64,000 nt of DNA from Deinandra increscens subsp. villosa (GCA_039602395.1 JBCNJP010000018.1:1674001-1738000), one strand, 5' to 3'; shown: positions 34,774-46,245, counted from the stretch's first letter. The notes: a model not told the origin generated them from the sequence alone. Translations and numbers: made by a program.

Positions 34774-35164
34774 ATACCCACTAGCTTAATCTAGTGACAA
34801 AGGTGTATGACCCCTTATTTAGAGGTCTTGAGTTCAAGTGTCACTTATAACAAAAGAATAAAAAAATGTGGGTTATAAGTTGGACCAGAGCGTTTATCAC
34901 AAGTGGTGAGTTTCTTCCTAATAGAGATTAGAGGTGATCGGATAAGTGGTATAATATCCCCGTCAATTATCCAAATTTATCGCCAATGAGCCCTTGTCCT
35001 AGTGGTCAAGGGGGAGGTGGTAAGGCTTTGCCTACCTGGAGGTCCGGGTTCAAAACCAGGCATTGACAGTTATTTGGTGATTTATAGAGTTAGAATAAAA
35101 GTTTATAATAGTTTAGCCGTTCAAAAAAAAAATTATCCAAATTTATCGTTCAATAAAAAAAAGC
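34774..35164 (+). mobile_element. SINE (host), interrupted by a second SINE
   Basis: The target duplication TAGCGTTGCTAGTT occurs at 34760-34773 and 35165-35178. The body begins ATACCCACTAGC with tRNA-like TCTAGTGACAAAGG and B-box-like GAGTTCAAGTGTC, and ends TTCAATAAAAAAAA. The nested SINE occupies 34983-35130 plus its duplication. Confidence 0.85.
34983..35130 (+). mobile_element. SINE, 148 bp, nested in the host SINE
   Basis: A box TGTCCTAGTGG and a perfect B box GGTTCAAAACC are present, with the tail TTTAGCCGTTC plus A-run. The perfect 18-bp target duplication AATTATCCAAATTTATCG lies at 34965-34982 and 35131-35148. Complete and apparently undamaged. Confidence 0.92.
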
Positions 35165-35178
35165 TAGCGTTGCTAGTT

Positions 35179-36030
35179 GAGCATATGATAAAACGTCGGT
35201 AGAATCCCGACCCCCAAGCAAAGCCAGGACAACATCTCACACCGACGTGTGATCCATTTAATCATCCACCCTTCCATCTATTACTTTTTTATTCACAAAA
35301 TGTCAAAACAATATTTCAATTATGTGGCTTTAGGTGCAACAAGTTTTCAAATTGATATATAAATAGTTTGTTTATAGTATTAAATTCTCAAGATCTTACT
35401 TATAATAAATACTATCTACATCATTGCATTCGATATATCGAAAATTGGATCAATTATCGAATCGAAAACTATCCATTCACCTTTTCAGAAATATCTAACT
35501 TGATTTAAAAACTTGTCTACTCAAGCGCTTTGGCCACACTAATCTCTCTTTATTGGAAAACAAAAAAAAAAACTTTGATTTTTAAATTACATTTTCTCTC
35601 TAAAAATTATTAGGTTAACCGGCTTGTATACATGACTAAATCGAATACCCAAAGGTGACAAAAAGATTGACGGCAAACCAGATTACATGATTGGTCGGTC
35701 ATCATTGAACGATTTAGTCAGTTGTTTGTTTAAACTATAACAGTCAAATAAATAATTATAGGTTATACCTATTTTTGACCCGCAATGGATTTCATTGTGT
35801 GTAAGATTATATTGTAAAAGATGGTAGATAAAACTCATGGAGTTGCATAAAATGTTTTTATGGTTAAAAATTTAAATGATTATAAATAAAAGAATTTAAG
35901 TGTATTTCTTTAAAGGGTGAAGATGTGAAAGGATCAAAACATCTCTAACTTTAACAGGCAAAATTAACGGTATAAAAATTTTAAATCATTGATGAAAGAT
36001 AAATAATATTATATATATATATATATATAT
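35179..36030. other. Gene-free AT-rich DNA ending in a TA microsatellite
   Basis: No gene, element end or RNA was recognised. The (AT)n run at 36009-36030 begins the TA-rich insertion site of the next element. Confidence 0.6.
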
Positions 36031-36204
36031 AGGGAGAGGATCATTTGAGAACTAATTTAATTTGAGAACTAAAAAGAACTAATTTGAGCCACAAATTGAT
36101 TTACATGTATCCCCCTCCCATGAATTGTAGTGGTCCCCCTGAAATTTGTGGTTGAGAGTTAGTTCTCAAAAGTTCTCAATACAAAAAGTTCTCATTTGAA
36201 CCTA

Positions 36205-36209
<5 letters not shown>
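36031..36209. mobile_element. 179-bp MITE inserted in a TA microsatellite
   Basis: The ends AGGGAGAGGATCATTTGAGA and (reversed right end) AGGGTTAGGTTCAAATGAGA form an inverted repeat and both touch (TA)n runs (36009-36030 and 36210-36261). The interior is non-coding. The placement recalls Micron-type elements that target TA repeats. Confidence 0.78.
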
Positions 36210-36266
<57 letters not shown>

Positions 36267-36635
36267 GAGGTTCATTGTAGACCCCTTAAAAAGTGTAGAC
36301 CCGTAGACCCCCTTTATAACCGTTAGATCTAAAGAGCTGGGTTTTTTTATTTAGGGGTACGATCGTCAAAAAGCCCCAAAATCAAAACCTTCGTCGTCTA
36401 CCAAAATCCCGCTATCTCTCTCGAATCTCCACCGCTATCGCTACCAAAATCCCGCTAGCCCTAATTTCTTCCTCCTCATCGTCAAATCTCCCTCCGCTTG
36501 CTCGTCGCTCCTCAAATCGATTCTCTCCCCCTCATCGCCGATCGATTACGAGCCCTAATTACTTCCTCCTCCTGCTCGTCAATCGCCCTCCGCCTGCTCG
36601 TGAAACGGTTAGTGTGAGAATCAAGTTACATTCCA

Positions 36636-39600
36636 ATGGAGAAACAAGAACTTCATCTAGATTCAAATGTAAATAAAACGTCCGTTTCAACTCCCAAAAA
36701 GCTCGAATATCCGGCGATGATATCAGGTAAAAACTATCTACTGAGTTTTGATTTCGAGCATTTTTATTGATAAGCGTTTAGATTTCTCGGATTTACGATA
36801 TTTGTGTTAGCAATTGGTTACGTATTAGTTTCATGTGTTTCATTTACAATTGATCCTGCGTACATTCTGTTCTATTATAAAACTCTCTGAGATTTTATAA
36901 CTCAACTAGACTTATAACTCACTAAGTCTATATTGAGTTTTAAATTGTTTATTATAAAACTCAGAATATGCATGTAAAAAAAAAACTCACAAAATATGCT
37001 TGTAAAAACTCACAATATGATTATAAGACTCTATGCATTATAAGACTCACAATATGGATGTAAAAAACTCACTAACATATTTGTGAGTTTTTACCTGCAT
37101 ATTGTGAGTTTTTTAAACTGTTTATTTAAAAAACTCACTAACATGTTTAACAAGATTCAAAATATGCATGTAAAAAGAAACTAAAACTATAAGTCTCTGA
37201 GATTTATAACTCAGTGAGTTTTTATTAAAAATGATACTGAGTTTTTGTGACTATAGTGAGTTTAACAGTGGTATCATCATCCATCAATTGGTTACTTATT
37301 AGTTTAATGTGTTTGATTTCCAGTGTTACCTACAATAGTTAGTTGTCTGCTTCACAGTACTGGTAATAACTCAGTGAGTTTAATAACTCACCGAGATTAA
37401 TGACTCAGTGGTAATAGATTAGTTACCATAAAAATACTAAAAGTAAAACATGGTTCAGATTACATGAGGGTTCGATGTACAGTTTGATGATGATATTTGA
37501 TTTCATTGTAACAATAAAGATGCATAAGTGAAAAATAGCAAACAGAAATCATTTTGAACACTAATACAAATCATCAGAAGACTTAGAGATGCATATGAGT
37601 TTTAGTGAGTTTTTATGGATTATAAAGACTTTTAATAAATTGCTTTCAGGCTCAGCTTTTGGGACATTTGGTCAGTCAAGACAATTTGGTGCAGATCTAC
37701 TAAGAAGTCAAACTATTTCAATCACTGGTGGATTTGCCACTTTGGCCTCAGCTTCGGCCTCAGAAGGTGGTTTTGCTGCTGTAGCCACAGGAAGTGGCGG
37801 TGGTGGGTTCGATGGTGTTTTGAGCGGTGGTGCTCCTACACTTGCTGGTGAACTTGGTGTATCGTCTTTAGGTTAATGCTTCTCCTAAATTCTTTTATTA
37901 TATTAGGTTCACGCATAGCCATAAATAAAAACTCACTTAAAAAATACTTTAAAAAAAACTATTTGATTGATACTCACTCAGTGAGTTTAATACTCACTCA
38001 GTCAGTTTAATAACTCAGTGAGTTTAATACTCACTCAGGCAGTTTGTAAAAACATGATTGGATTGAACTTGATTGTACACAAAATCAAATTAGAACTCAT
38101 TATTCTAGAAACTAATTTTATCTAATAATGTTTATATAGGGACTAGAAGAAGTTCAAGAATTGCTTTAAATACATCTTTTAGTAAATTTACAAATGATGT
38201 TGATAACCCAGTTAAAATAGATTGTGATGATGAAGTTCAAGGTTAGTTTAAAAAAAATTAAGTTAGTTTTAATTTTCACTTAAAAAATATATAAATTCAA
38301 GTTTCATCTGTTTTTAAATACTATTGTCTACTATTGTTTTACATATAATCGTTATGATGATTTCAAGATCAAAGCACCCAATTGAAGAGGAAATCAAGCC
38401 AAAAAATAGTAACTGAAAATGTGAAGAAGAAAAAGTTACAGAAGAAAATGCCACCAGCATAAGTTTCTGGTGAGTTTTATCATGACTCAATGATTTTTTA
38501 TAGTGACTCATTGATTATTATAAACTCAATTAAAATGACTCAATTAAAGGAAATAACTAAATGAGATATAAAACTCACTGATGAACTCAGTGAGTTATAA
38601 AACTTAGTGAGTTATAAAACATTAATTTTTAATTATTTAGATTTAACCAAATAGAGTTTTAAACACAATTAGAATGTGTAAACTCATGGTAATCTAGAGT
38701 AGTTTTAGTTTTACATGCAGGAATCAAAAATGTTAGTGAGTTAGTTATAAATCTCAGAGACTTATAGTTTTAGTTTTTTTTACATGCATATTGTGAATCT
38801 TGTTAAAAATGTTAGTGAATTTTTTAAATAAATAGTTTAAAAAACTCAATTAGACTTAGTGAGTTATAAGTCTAATTGAGTTATAAATCTCAGAGAGTTA
38901 TAGTTTTAGTTTTTTTTACATGCATTTTTGTGAGTCTTGTTAAAACTCAGTAAGTTTAATAAGTTACTGAGTTATTAAAAATGAAGTGAGTTTTTTATTA
39001 AAATGCACTGAGTTTTTTAACTCACTGAGTTTTAAACACAATTAAAATGCAGGGAGTTTTGTTTTAGAATTACAACAATCTTAATTTGTGTTTATGTTAT
39101 TATTTTTATTTACATTTAGGTGATGAATTTGAAGAAACAAGTGAGGAATTAGAAAAAAAATCAGGTGATGAACTTGAAGAAGCAACTAAGGAAGTAGAAA
39201 TAAAAAAGGAAACAAAAAAGGGGAGAAAGAAAATGATAACAGTTAGAAAGTCGGAAAAGAAAATGTTACCAAAGAAAGTAACTGAAGAACCAAGTGCAGA
39301 AGTAGACTTGGGAAAAGTAACAAAAAAGAAGAAAAGGGCGACACAGAATATCACACCTGTTAAAAAGCCGACAAAAGATGGTCAACCGAGAAAGAAGTTG
39401 GGGAAAAAATCAGGTTATAATCACTAAGTTTTGTAAAAAAATAGTTTATATTATTTTACTATTAAAACCCACACAAATCAAGAGTCTCTAATAAATTTTA
39501 TGTGAGTTTTATAAAAAAAGTGTGCTTTCATAACTATATTGGATAAGTATTGTGAATCTTGTTAAAAATGTTAGTGAGTTTTTTAAATAAACAATTTAAA

Positions 39601-41093
39601 AAAACTCACAATATGCAGGTAAAAACTCATCACAAAAATGTTAGTGAGTTTTTTACATCCATATTGTGTGTCTTATATAGCATAGAGCCTTATAATCATA
39701 TTTGTGAGTTTTTACATGCATATTGAGAGATTCTTTTACATGCATATTCTGAGTTTTATAAAATAAACAGTTTAAAACTCAATTAGACTTAGTGAGTTAT
39801 AAGTCTAATTGAGTTATAAATCTCATAGAGTTATAGTTTTGGTTTTTTTTACATGCATTTTGTGAGTCTTGTTAAAATTGTTAGTGAGTTTCTTAAAACT
39901 CACTTAGTCTTATAACTCACTAAGTCTAATTGAGTTTTAACCTTTTTATTATAAAACTCAGTGTTGTATTATGTTCGTAGACAGTTTAAAACTCAATTAG
40001 GCTTAGTGAGTTTTAAGTCTAATTGAGTTATAAATCTCATAGAGTTATAGTTTTAGTTTTTTTTACATGCATTTTGTGAGTCTTGTCAATATTGTTAGTG
40101 AGTTTCTTAAAACTCACTTAGTCTTATAACTCACTAAGTCTAATTGAGTTTTAACCTTTTTATTATAAAACTCAGTGTTGTATTATGTTCGTAGACACTG
40201 AGCTTTATTATAAAACAGTTTAAAACTCAATTAGGCTTAGTGAGTTTTAAGTCTAATTGAGTTATAAATCTCAGAGAGTTATAGTTTTAGTTTCTTTTAC
40301 ATGCATTTTGTGAGTCTTGTTAAAAATGTTAGTGAGTTTCTTAAAACTCACTTAGTCTTATAACTCACTAAGTCTAATTGAGTTTTAAACTTTTTATTAT
40401 AAAACTCAGTGAAAAGTTGCGTTTATTGATGCAGGAATCATAGTAAAAATAGCGAAAGAGTATGTACCTTATAGTGGTCAAATGGTGTCAATGCGTACAG
40501 CTACATCTCACTTCATTACTATGATTTCAAGATTAAATGAAGATCAGAGGAAAGTTGTAGAAAAAATAGGGTTTGGACCGCTTCTTTCATTGAAAGTAAC
40601 CAAGATTCCAACGGGTTTGGGATATTGGCTTATAACAAATTATGATCCTGACGAAAACACATTAAATGTTGGATCTAGGAAGATAAATGTCACTGCATTG
40701 GAGGTTAGAGAAATATTTGGGTTACCAATGGGGGAAAAGGAAGTGATAGAAAGAGAAAAGCCACGTGATAGAGATGAGGTTGTTGCTGAGTTTAAATTCC
40801 AGTTTCCTCCTGAATCAGCTGATAGAGTTTTATTAGTTGAGCTTACAAATTTTATGAACTCTCAAAAAGATGCTGGATGGATGTTTACTATAAATTTCAT
40901 GGTGGTGTTTGCAACTATCTTTGGAAATACAATGAAAAACAGCACAGTGAATAAGAGATTCCTTAATAATATCAGACAAGATGCTGATATCAAGAATTAC
41001 AATTGGTGTGAATACTTAATCAAATGTTTGAAAAGAGAAAGGCGAGACTGGAATGGTTTGAATTCATTTTGTGGACCATTGCAATTTCTTGCG
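36636..41093 (+). CDS. Ulp1 protease/plant-mobile-domain-like gene, N-terminal part, six exons
   Basis: Predicted exons: 36636-36726, 37650-37871, 38140-38241, 38368-38469, 39120-39413 and 40435-41093, 490 codons so far. All five splice junctions keep phase 1 with GT/AG borders. The N-terminus is low complexity (SGSAFGTFGQSRQFG, Gly/Ala-rich exon 2). A RRSSRIALNTSF motif and Lys-rich exons follow, and then a folded region with LNEDQRKVVEKIGFGPLL, YWLITNYDPDENTLNV, VREIFGLPMGEKEV and FCGPLQFLA. That layout is typical of the region before the C48 (Ulp1) protease domain in plant transposon-borne proteins. The protease itself would lie in the gap. TAA at 38460-38462 in exon 4 is in frame, so it is either a pseudogene or relies on skipping exon 4, whose length (102) is a multiple of three. 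Confidence 0.68.
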
Positions 41094-41806
41094 GTATGTA
41101 TTTCATTGTATATAGTTTTAAAATTACATATAATTAGTTTTTAAAAACTTAATTAATTGATATTGAAACTCACTGACTCCTAAAACTCACTGCTGATTTT
41201 AACAGTGAGTTTTTATGATTGTATTAAGTTTTATGGTTAAATACTAATTTAAAACTCTAAAAATATTTTATATAAAACACAACAGTTAGTTTCATTGATT
41301 TATGCACCGAGTTTTATAAAAAAAACTCACTGAGTTTTATAAAATTATCAGTTGAGTTTTACAAAAATTCATTTGCATTTTTCCATTCCTTGATATTAAT
41401 TAACTGAGTTATTTATAACTCACTGAGTTATTATACTAATTTGAAAACAGTAGTGAGTTTTTATACTAATTTGAAATCCCACATAATAAAACTCACTGAA
41501 AACTCACTTAAATTTAGTTTTATTCTGAAATGAGTTTTAATATGTCATTTACAACTAGTGAGTTATTTTCAATGCACATCTAACTATGCAGTGAGATTCA
41601 CTATAAAAAACTCACTGAGACTCATTAACTGAGTTATTTATAACTCACTGAGTTATTATACTAATTTGAAAACAGTAGTGAGTTTTTATACTAATTTGAA
41701 ATCCCACATAATAAAACTCACTGAGTTATTTATAACTCACTGAGTTATTATACTAATTTGAAAACAGTAGTGAGTTTTATGGTTAAATACTAATTTAAAA
41801 CTCTAA
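36727..41806. repeat. AACTCA/TGAGTT palindromic repeat field filling the introns
   Basis: Dense AACTCA and TGAGTT motifs occur in every intron from 36900 to the gap, often as the 13-mer AACTCASTGAGTT. Exact cases are at 37368, 38012, 38584, 39019, 41417, 41642, 41715 and 41734. Exons lack the 13-mer. No satellite period holds over the whole field, though local tandem blocks exist (39768-40411 and 41398-41780). Confidence 0.85.
39768..40411. repeat. Three tandem units of 214, 234 and about 196 bp in intron 5
   Basis: Units begin CAGTTTAAAACTCAATTAG at 39768, 39982 and 40216 and share the order TAAGTCTAATTGAGTTATAA, TTACATGCATTTTGTGAGTC and ACTCAGTG. The second has an extra piece with TGTTCGTAGACACTGAGC. 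Confidence 0.88.
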
Positions 41807-42306
41807 NNNNNNNNNNNNNNNNNNNNNNNNNNNNNNNNNNNNNNNNNNNNNNNNNNNNNNNNNNNNNNNNNNNNNNNNNNNNNNNNNNNNNNNNNNNNNN
41901 NNNNNNNNNNNNNNNNNNNNNNNNNNNNNNNNNNNNNNNNNNNNNNNNNNNNNNNNNNNNNNNNNNNNNNNNNNNNNNNNNNNNNNNNNNNNNNNNNNNN
42001 NNNNNNNNNNNNNNNNNNNNNNNNNNNNNNNNNNNNNNNNNNNNNNNNNNNNNNNNNNNNNNNNNNNNNNNNNNNNNNNNNNNNNNNNNNNNNNNNNNNN
42101 NNNNNNNNNNNNNNNNNNNNNNNNNNNNNNNNNNNNNNNNNNNNNNNNNNNNNNNNNNNNNNNNNNNNNNNNNNNNNNNNNNNNNNNNNNNNNNNNNNNN
42201 NNNNNNNNNNNNNNNNNNNNNNNNNNNNNNNNNNNNNNNNNNNNNNNNNNNNNNNNNNNNNNNNNNNNNNNNNNNNNNNNNNNNNNNNNNNNNNNNNNNN
42301 NNNNNN
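41807..42306. other. Assembly gap, 500 N
   Basis: Placeholder gap. It hides the 3' part of the Ulp1-like gene and the promoter of the DUF506 gene. Confidence 0.97.
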
Positions 42307-42337
42307 TTTTGCGGTAAAGTGATTGTGGTGGTGGAGC

Positions 42338-44474
42338 ATGGATTGCAGAGTGTACCCTGAGATTGGGGACCCGTGGTTGATGATCGGAGGCGGCGGTGGC
42401 TCCGGTGGTGGTGGTGGGGGGCAGATGTTGGGCGAGACGTTTAGCCATGAAAGCGAACATGATTTAGCCGCGATGGTTAGCGATTTCTTGGAGAATGGAA
42501 GTAGTTGTGGCGCGGATTCGAGGTGCAGTAGCGACAGCGATTCTGGTTTTTGTGAACTTGCTCACCTTGCCGACAAGATTTCGGTATCATTCTTCTTCGC
42601 TCTCTCTGCTTTCAGATTCCCAGTTTCTTAGTGTTATCAATTCAATTATTGCTGTTGTACAATGATATACTTTCTATACATACCGCTAAGTTTTAGAAAT
42701 TATTTTAAACTAGATTTCGCAGATCGCGTGTTATTATGTCAATAACACAAACACGAGTTAAAGTACTTAAAACATTTATATTGAATAACATTATGTAAAG
42801 AAAATTAAAATAATAATAAAATATGTAGCGACGAAAACAAGTTTAAAAATACTATGTTATACGGTAGTATATAAGAAAATCACCAACAATACATAAACTC
42901 GGTTGCTAAACTCAAACAATTACACCAATTGTACAAAATGCATTGAAACATGTACAATGAAGTTGGTAATTGTATTATAGTTATAGTTATGATTATAATT
43001 ATATTTATAATATAATGTAGAGGGCGGTTGAAATCCCGTCACGAGACTCGAAAAAATTCGTTGTTCAAAAAAATGTTTGAATGTCTGGTACCTATATATA
43101 CTGTTTAACGTAAGAAATTGGGTTATTCCTGTTTTGCTTTAAGCATGTTTACCTGTGAATCATTAACTTTGGACGAGAGGAGAACTTTATAGTTAAATTA
43201 CCTACGAGAAGTTTCCGGTAAGAAAAAGAAAAAAAAAACCCACAAGGGTAGAATAAAACTCCACCATTAAATGCACTCACGGGATATATGTGAGAAAGGG
43301 ATGAATTTGGTAGAGAGTAATAACCTATTCTCACCACTACCATTTATCATTCCTCTTGCTGGCATTTGAGGTGACAAATTATGCTCACCCGATCCAAAGA
43401 AGTAATCTTGTGGACCAGAATTAATATCATCAGTATATTGCAATGCTTTTAAAGGGTGAATGAGAATTATTGCATCTGTTTTTGGATGCAAAAAAGTTAA
43501 AAACTATTGACAACAAGTATTTTGACCCATTAAACTTTATGACCGACCCGTCGCACGATCCAAACCGTTGTGTTTGTTGTAAATTGAGAGAAAAAAGATG
43601 TCTTTATAGTTGATGACTTTGATACTTGGAAGCTTTAGCTTGATTATATCATCATTCTGCCTTCATGCAGTGCTACAAAGTGTTGCTGGATCAGCATGAG
43701 ATTGACATGCTGTCAGTGGTTAATTCTCTCGTCTTATCGATCAGTTCCATGGACCTTGAATTTATGAGATGTTCATGTAATACTAGTTGCATTAGGTTCT
43801 CTCTGGTCAAACTTCTGAGGCTTTCTGGTTATGATGCTGCTGTTTGCACATCAAGGTGGCAATGCACTGGAAAAGTTCCTGGAGGTAATCTTTAATACAT
43901 GCATTATAAGCTCTAGATGCCGAATCTTGGCTCAAATGGACTAAATTAGGTAAATTTTAGTGCTTTTTTTTGGTGTTGTTAATATTAGCATAAAATTGCA
44001 GGGGATCATGAATACATTGACATTATAAACTACAATGATTCTGGAAATTCTGACCGTTTAATCATCGATATTGACTTTAGAAGTCATTTCGAGATAGCTA
44101 GAGCTGTTCCTTCCTACAACCGGATATTAAACATGCTGCCCATTGTTTACGTGGGATCATTAACAAAATTAAATCAGTTTCTTCAAGTAATGGTGGAAGC
44201 TGCCAAATCATCCCTTAAACAAAACTCAATGCCACTTCCTCCATGGAGATCTCTTGCATATCTGCAATCAAAATGGCACTCTCCTTATCAAAGACAAATC
44301 CACCCTGAAATAGAACCTGTTTCTGACCCGTTTGTTTCCCAACACAAACTCTGTGGTGGACACCTGAATCGGCTCAAATCTTTGATCCAGTTCGAGATGG
44401 AAACGGATAGGAACCATTTGAAGAAGCCCGCAGGTCGAGTGAAGGTGGATAGGTGGAGGATAAGAACACCCTGA
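42338..44474 (+). CDS. DUF506 (PDDEXK-like) family protein, three exons, 310 aa
   Basis: Exons 42338-42583, 43671-43884 and 44002-44474 join in frame with GT/AG introns. The ATG at 42338 (MDCRVYPEIGDPW) is chosen because an in-frame TGA lies at 42320. The N-terminus has a Gly run and an acidic SHESEHDLAAMVSDFLENG segment. The family core is clear: KLLRLSGYDAAVCTSRW (about residues 132-148), EYIDIINYND, RLIIDIDFRSHFEIARA with the acidic residues typical of the fold, VYVGSLTKLNQFLQVM and PPWRSLAYLQSKWHSPY. The fold resembles nucleases, but biochemical activity in plants is not established to my knowledge. Length is in the usual range for the family. Intron 1 (1,087 bp) holds transposon-like sequence. 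No stops or frameshifts are seen, so this looks like a working gene. Confidence 0.92.
42709..43085. repeat. Degenerate transposon-like insert in DUF506 intron 1
   Basis: It starts ACTAGATTTCGCAGATCGCG, resembling a minus-strand Helitron 3' end, followed by a perfect hairpin GTGTTATT/AATAACAC. A SINE-like tail CGTTGTTCAAAAAAA ends the segment. It may be two unrelated remnants. Confidence 0.4.
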
Positions 44475-45545
44475 GATGTAAAGGATGTTACACGGTTTAA
44501 AATAAGGTAATTAATAATTTAAACCCCTCAAGATTGAAGCTTTTTTTTTCTGGTCATCTGATGGGGTTGTATAATTAGCTCCTCAAGAAATTTGGTGACT
44601 TGATTTCTTTTTTATTTCTGTAGGTTTTTGTGGGTTTGTTTTTGTTTTGATGATGATCTGATCCTCAGTGTTTTGTTATGTGGATCTGGTGAGAGTTTTG
44701 ATTTGTTTCCTTTTTTTTTCAACTTTAAGACTTGTTTTAGTTTGCTGAGTTGTGTTATAAGAGGTATATTGGAGAATGTTATATTCGTTCATAATTTATA
44801 GATGATCAAGTTTGTTCCATGGATGATTTTTTTTAATTTTACGGATCTTTCTATCTAGATACAAGTAGATAAATTAAAACCATTCTAGTTAAAATCATTT
44901 ACTCTAGTGGTATTGATGATTGTATCTCATCCTTATAACTTGAAGTTGATCAAATCCTTATAAATTGAAGTTGATCAAAATCCTTGTAAGGTGAGTTCGA
45001 ATACTTATAAATTGAAGTTGATCAAATGATGGATAATTAAAGGTAAAAATTGCTCTTACAAAAAGGTAAATGAGTTGAGTTAAATTAGTAAAAACCATTA
45101 GAGTTAAAAGATGTTGTTCTTCTTAAGGTTAATGGTTTGACCTCATCTAGACATCTAAGACAGATTTGATATAATTTGGTTGGAGAGTATTAGGAGTAGT
45201 TCACTTTGCGGTTAAAAAAAGTTATCATATTTAGTTTTAATATACATACATTAGATTTTTATAATTCAATCTATTGCCTAAAATTTTCATACTGGTTTGA
45301 GTGTATGATGGAAAAAAATAACGCATGCCATCTACTAATAGTAAAAATAAAGTTGTATAACGGTGGTTATGTGAATATAAAGTTTTATTTATAAAAAAAA
45401 TATATATATATAAAGTTACCAAACTAGAAATATGAATTAGTACGGATGAACATATGAGTGGAATTAAGGAAGTGCTAAGTTAATAATAATTTGTAATTAA
45501 GCGTAGGAGTTTTTGTTTTTTTGAACGGCAACTTAGATTAGAATG
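44475..45545. other. Intergenic DNA downstream of the DUF506 gene
   Basis: 3' UTR-like T-rich sequence first, then AT-rich DNA. TTGAAGTTGATCAAA recurs three times around 44940-45030. Near 45510-45532 a T-run followed by GAACGGC looks like the reversed tail (GCCGTTC plus A-run) of the local SINE family. No gene is seen. Confidence 0.55.
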
Positions 45546-45553
45546 GCTAGACC

Positions 45554-46245
45554 TAGGGGTGTTCATGGTTCGGTTTCAAACCGCGAAACCGTCCAAACCG
45601 CTCATCGGTTCGGTTTCGCGGTTGGTTTATTATCTTAACGAACGGTCGGTCGGTTTTGAAAATTTTAAACCGTTGTGAACGGTTTGGTTTACGGTTTTTA
45701 TGAAAAACCGGTCATAAAAAAACCGGACCGGACCATATACATATAATAAATAATATATAGTATATAAATATATATATAAATTACATTGACTTGTTTTTTG
45801 TAATGAGATTTTGGGTTTCAGCGTTTAATAACAAAAAATCTGAAAATTTGGACATGTTTTCATCCTGGAAATTTAGTATACTATTGTTTATATTATGAAC
45901 TTTAGTAGTTGCATCATGTTTTGGAGGTTACATGTTCTATTTAGAGGTGGATTTTGTATTAACAAATTAGAGATGACAAGTATAGTAGACTAGCTCATAT
46001 TCTCATTCCCACATTTGATAAAGTTGATTTCGAATATTCTTTTAATTTAAATTTTATATTCTAAACTTATATTAAAAGCCTAAATATCCTAAACCGTAAA
46101 ACCAAACCGGAAGTAATGGTTCGGTTTGGTTTGGTTTTAATTTTTAACGGTTCGGTTTAGGTTTTCGATTATAAAAAACCGTAACTAACGGTTTGGTTTA
46201 CGGTTTGACCCAAAAACCGTAAAAACCGGACCGCGAACACCCCTA
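45554..46245. mobile_element. Non-autonomous hAT element, 692 bp, TSD GCTAGACC
   Basis: The ends TAGGGGTGTTC and GAACACCCCTA are exact complements, flanked by GCTAGACC at 45546-45553 and 46246-46253. Subterminal regions are packed with AACCG/CGGTT motifs on both strands. No transposase frame. Confidence 0.93.

Larger units (their letters stand above)
36262..41806 (+). mobile_element. Candidate large transposon carrying an Ulp1-like gene, right end in the gap
   Basis: It begins AGGGTGAGGTTCATTGTAGA at the right edge of the TA microsatellite, sharing AGGGWGAGGWTCATT with the small MITE just upstream. It contains a CT-rich leader (36380-36620), a multi-exon gene of a class known to be carried by plant Mutator-like elements, and repeat-filled introns. 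No matching right end is found before or after the gap, so the element status is an inference. Confidence 0.5.

Noticed and set aside
34983..35060. Functional tRNA gene
   Set aside because: A and B boxes are present, but the cloverleaf is not credible and the unit has an A-tail with 18-bp target duplication, so it is a SINE.
39106..39354. Minus-strand Phe/Ser-rich frame
   Set aside because: Antisense of the Lys-rich exon 5 of the Ulp1-like gene.
41795..42460. Minus-strand frames running through the second gap
   Set aside because: Created by N; the DUF506 first exon on the plus strand explains the readable part.
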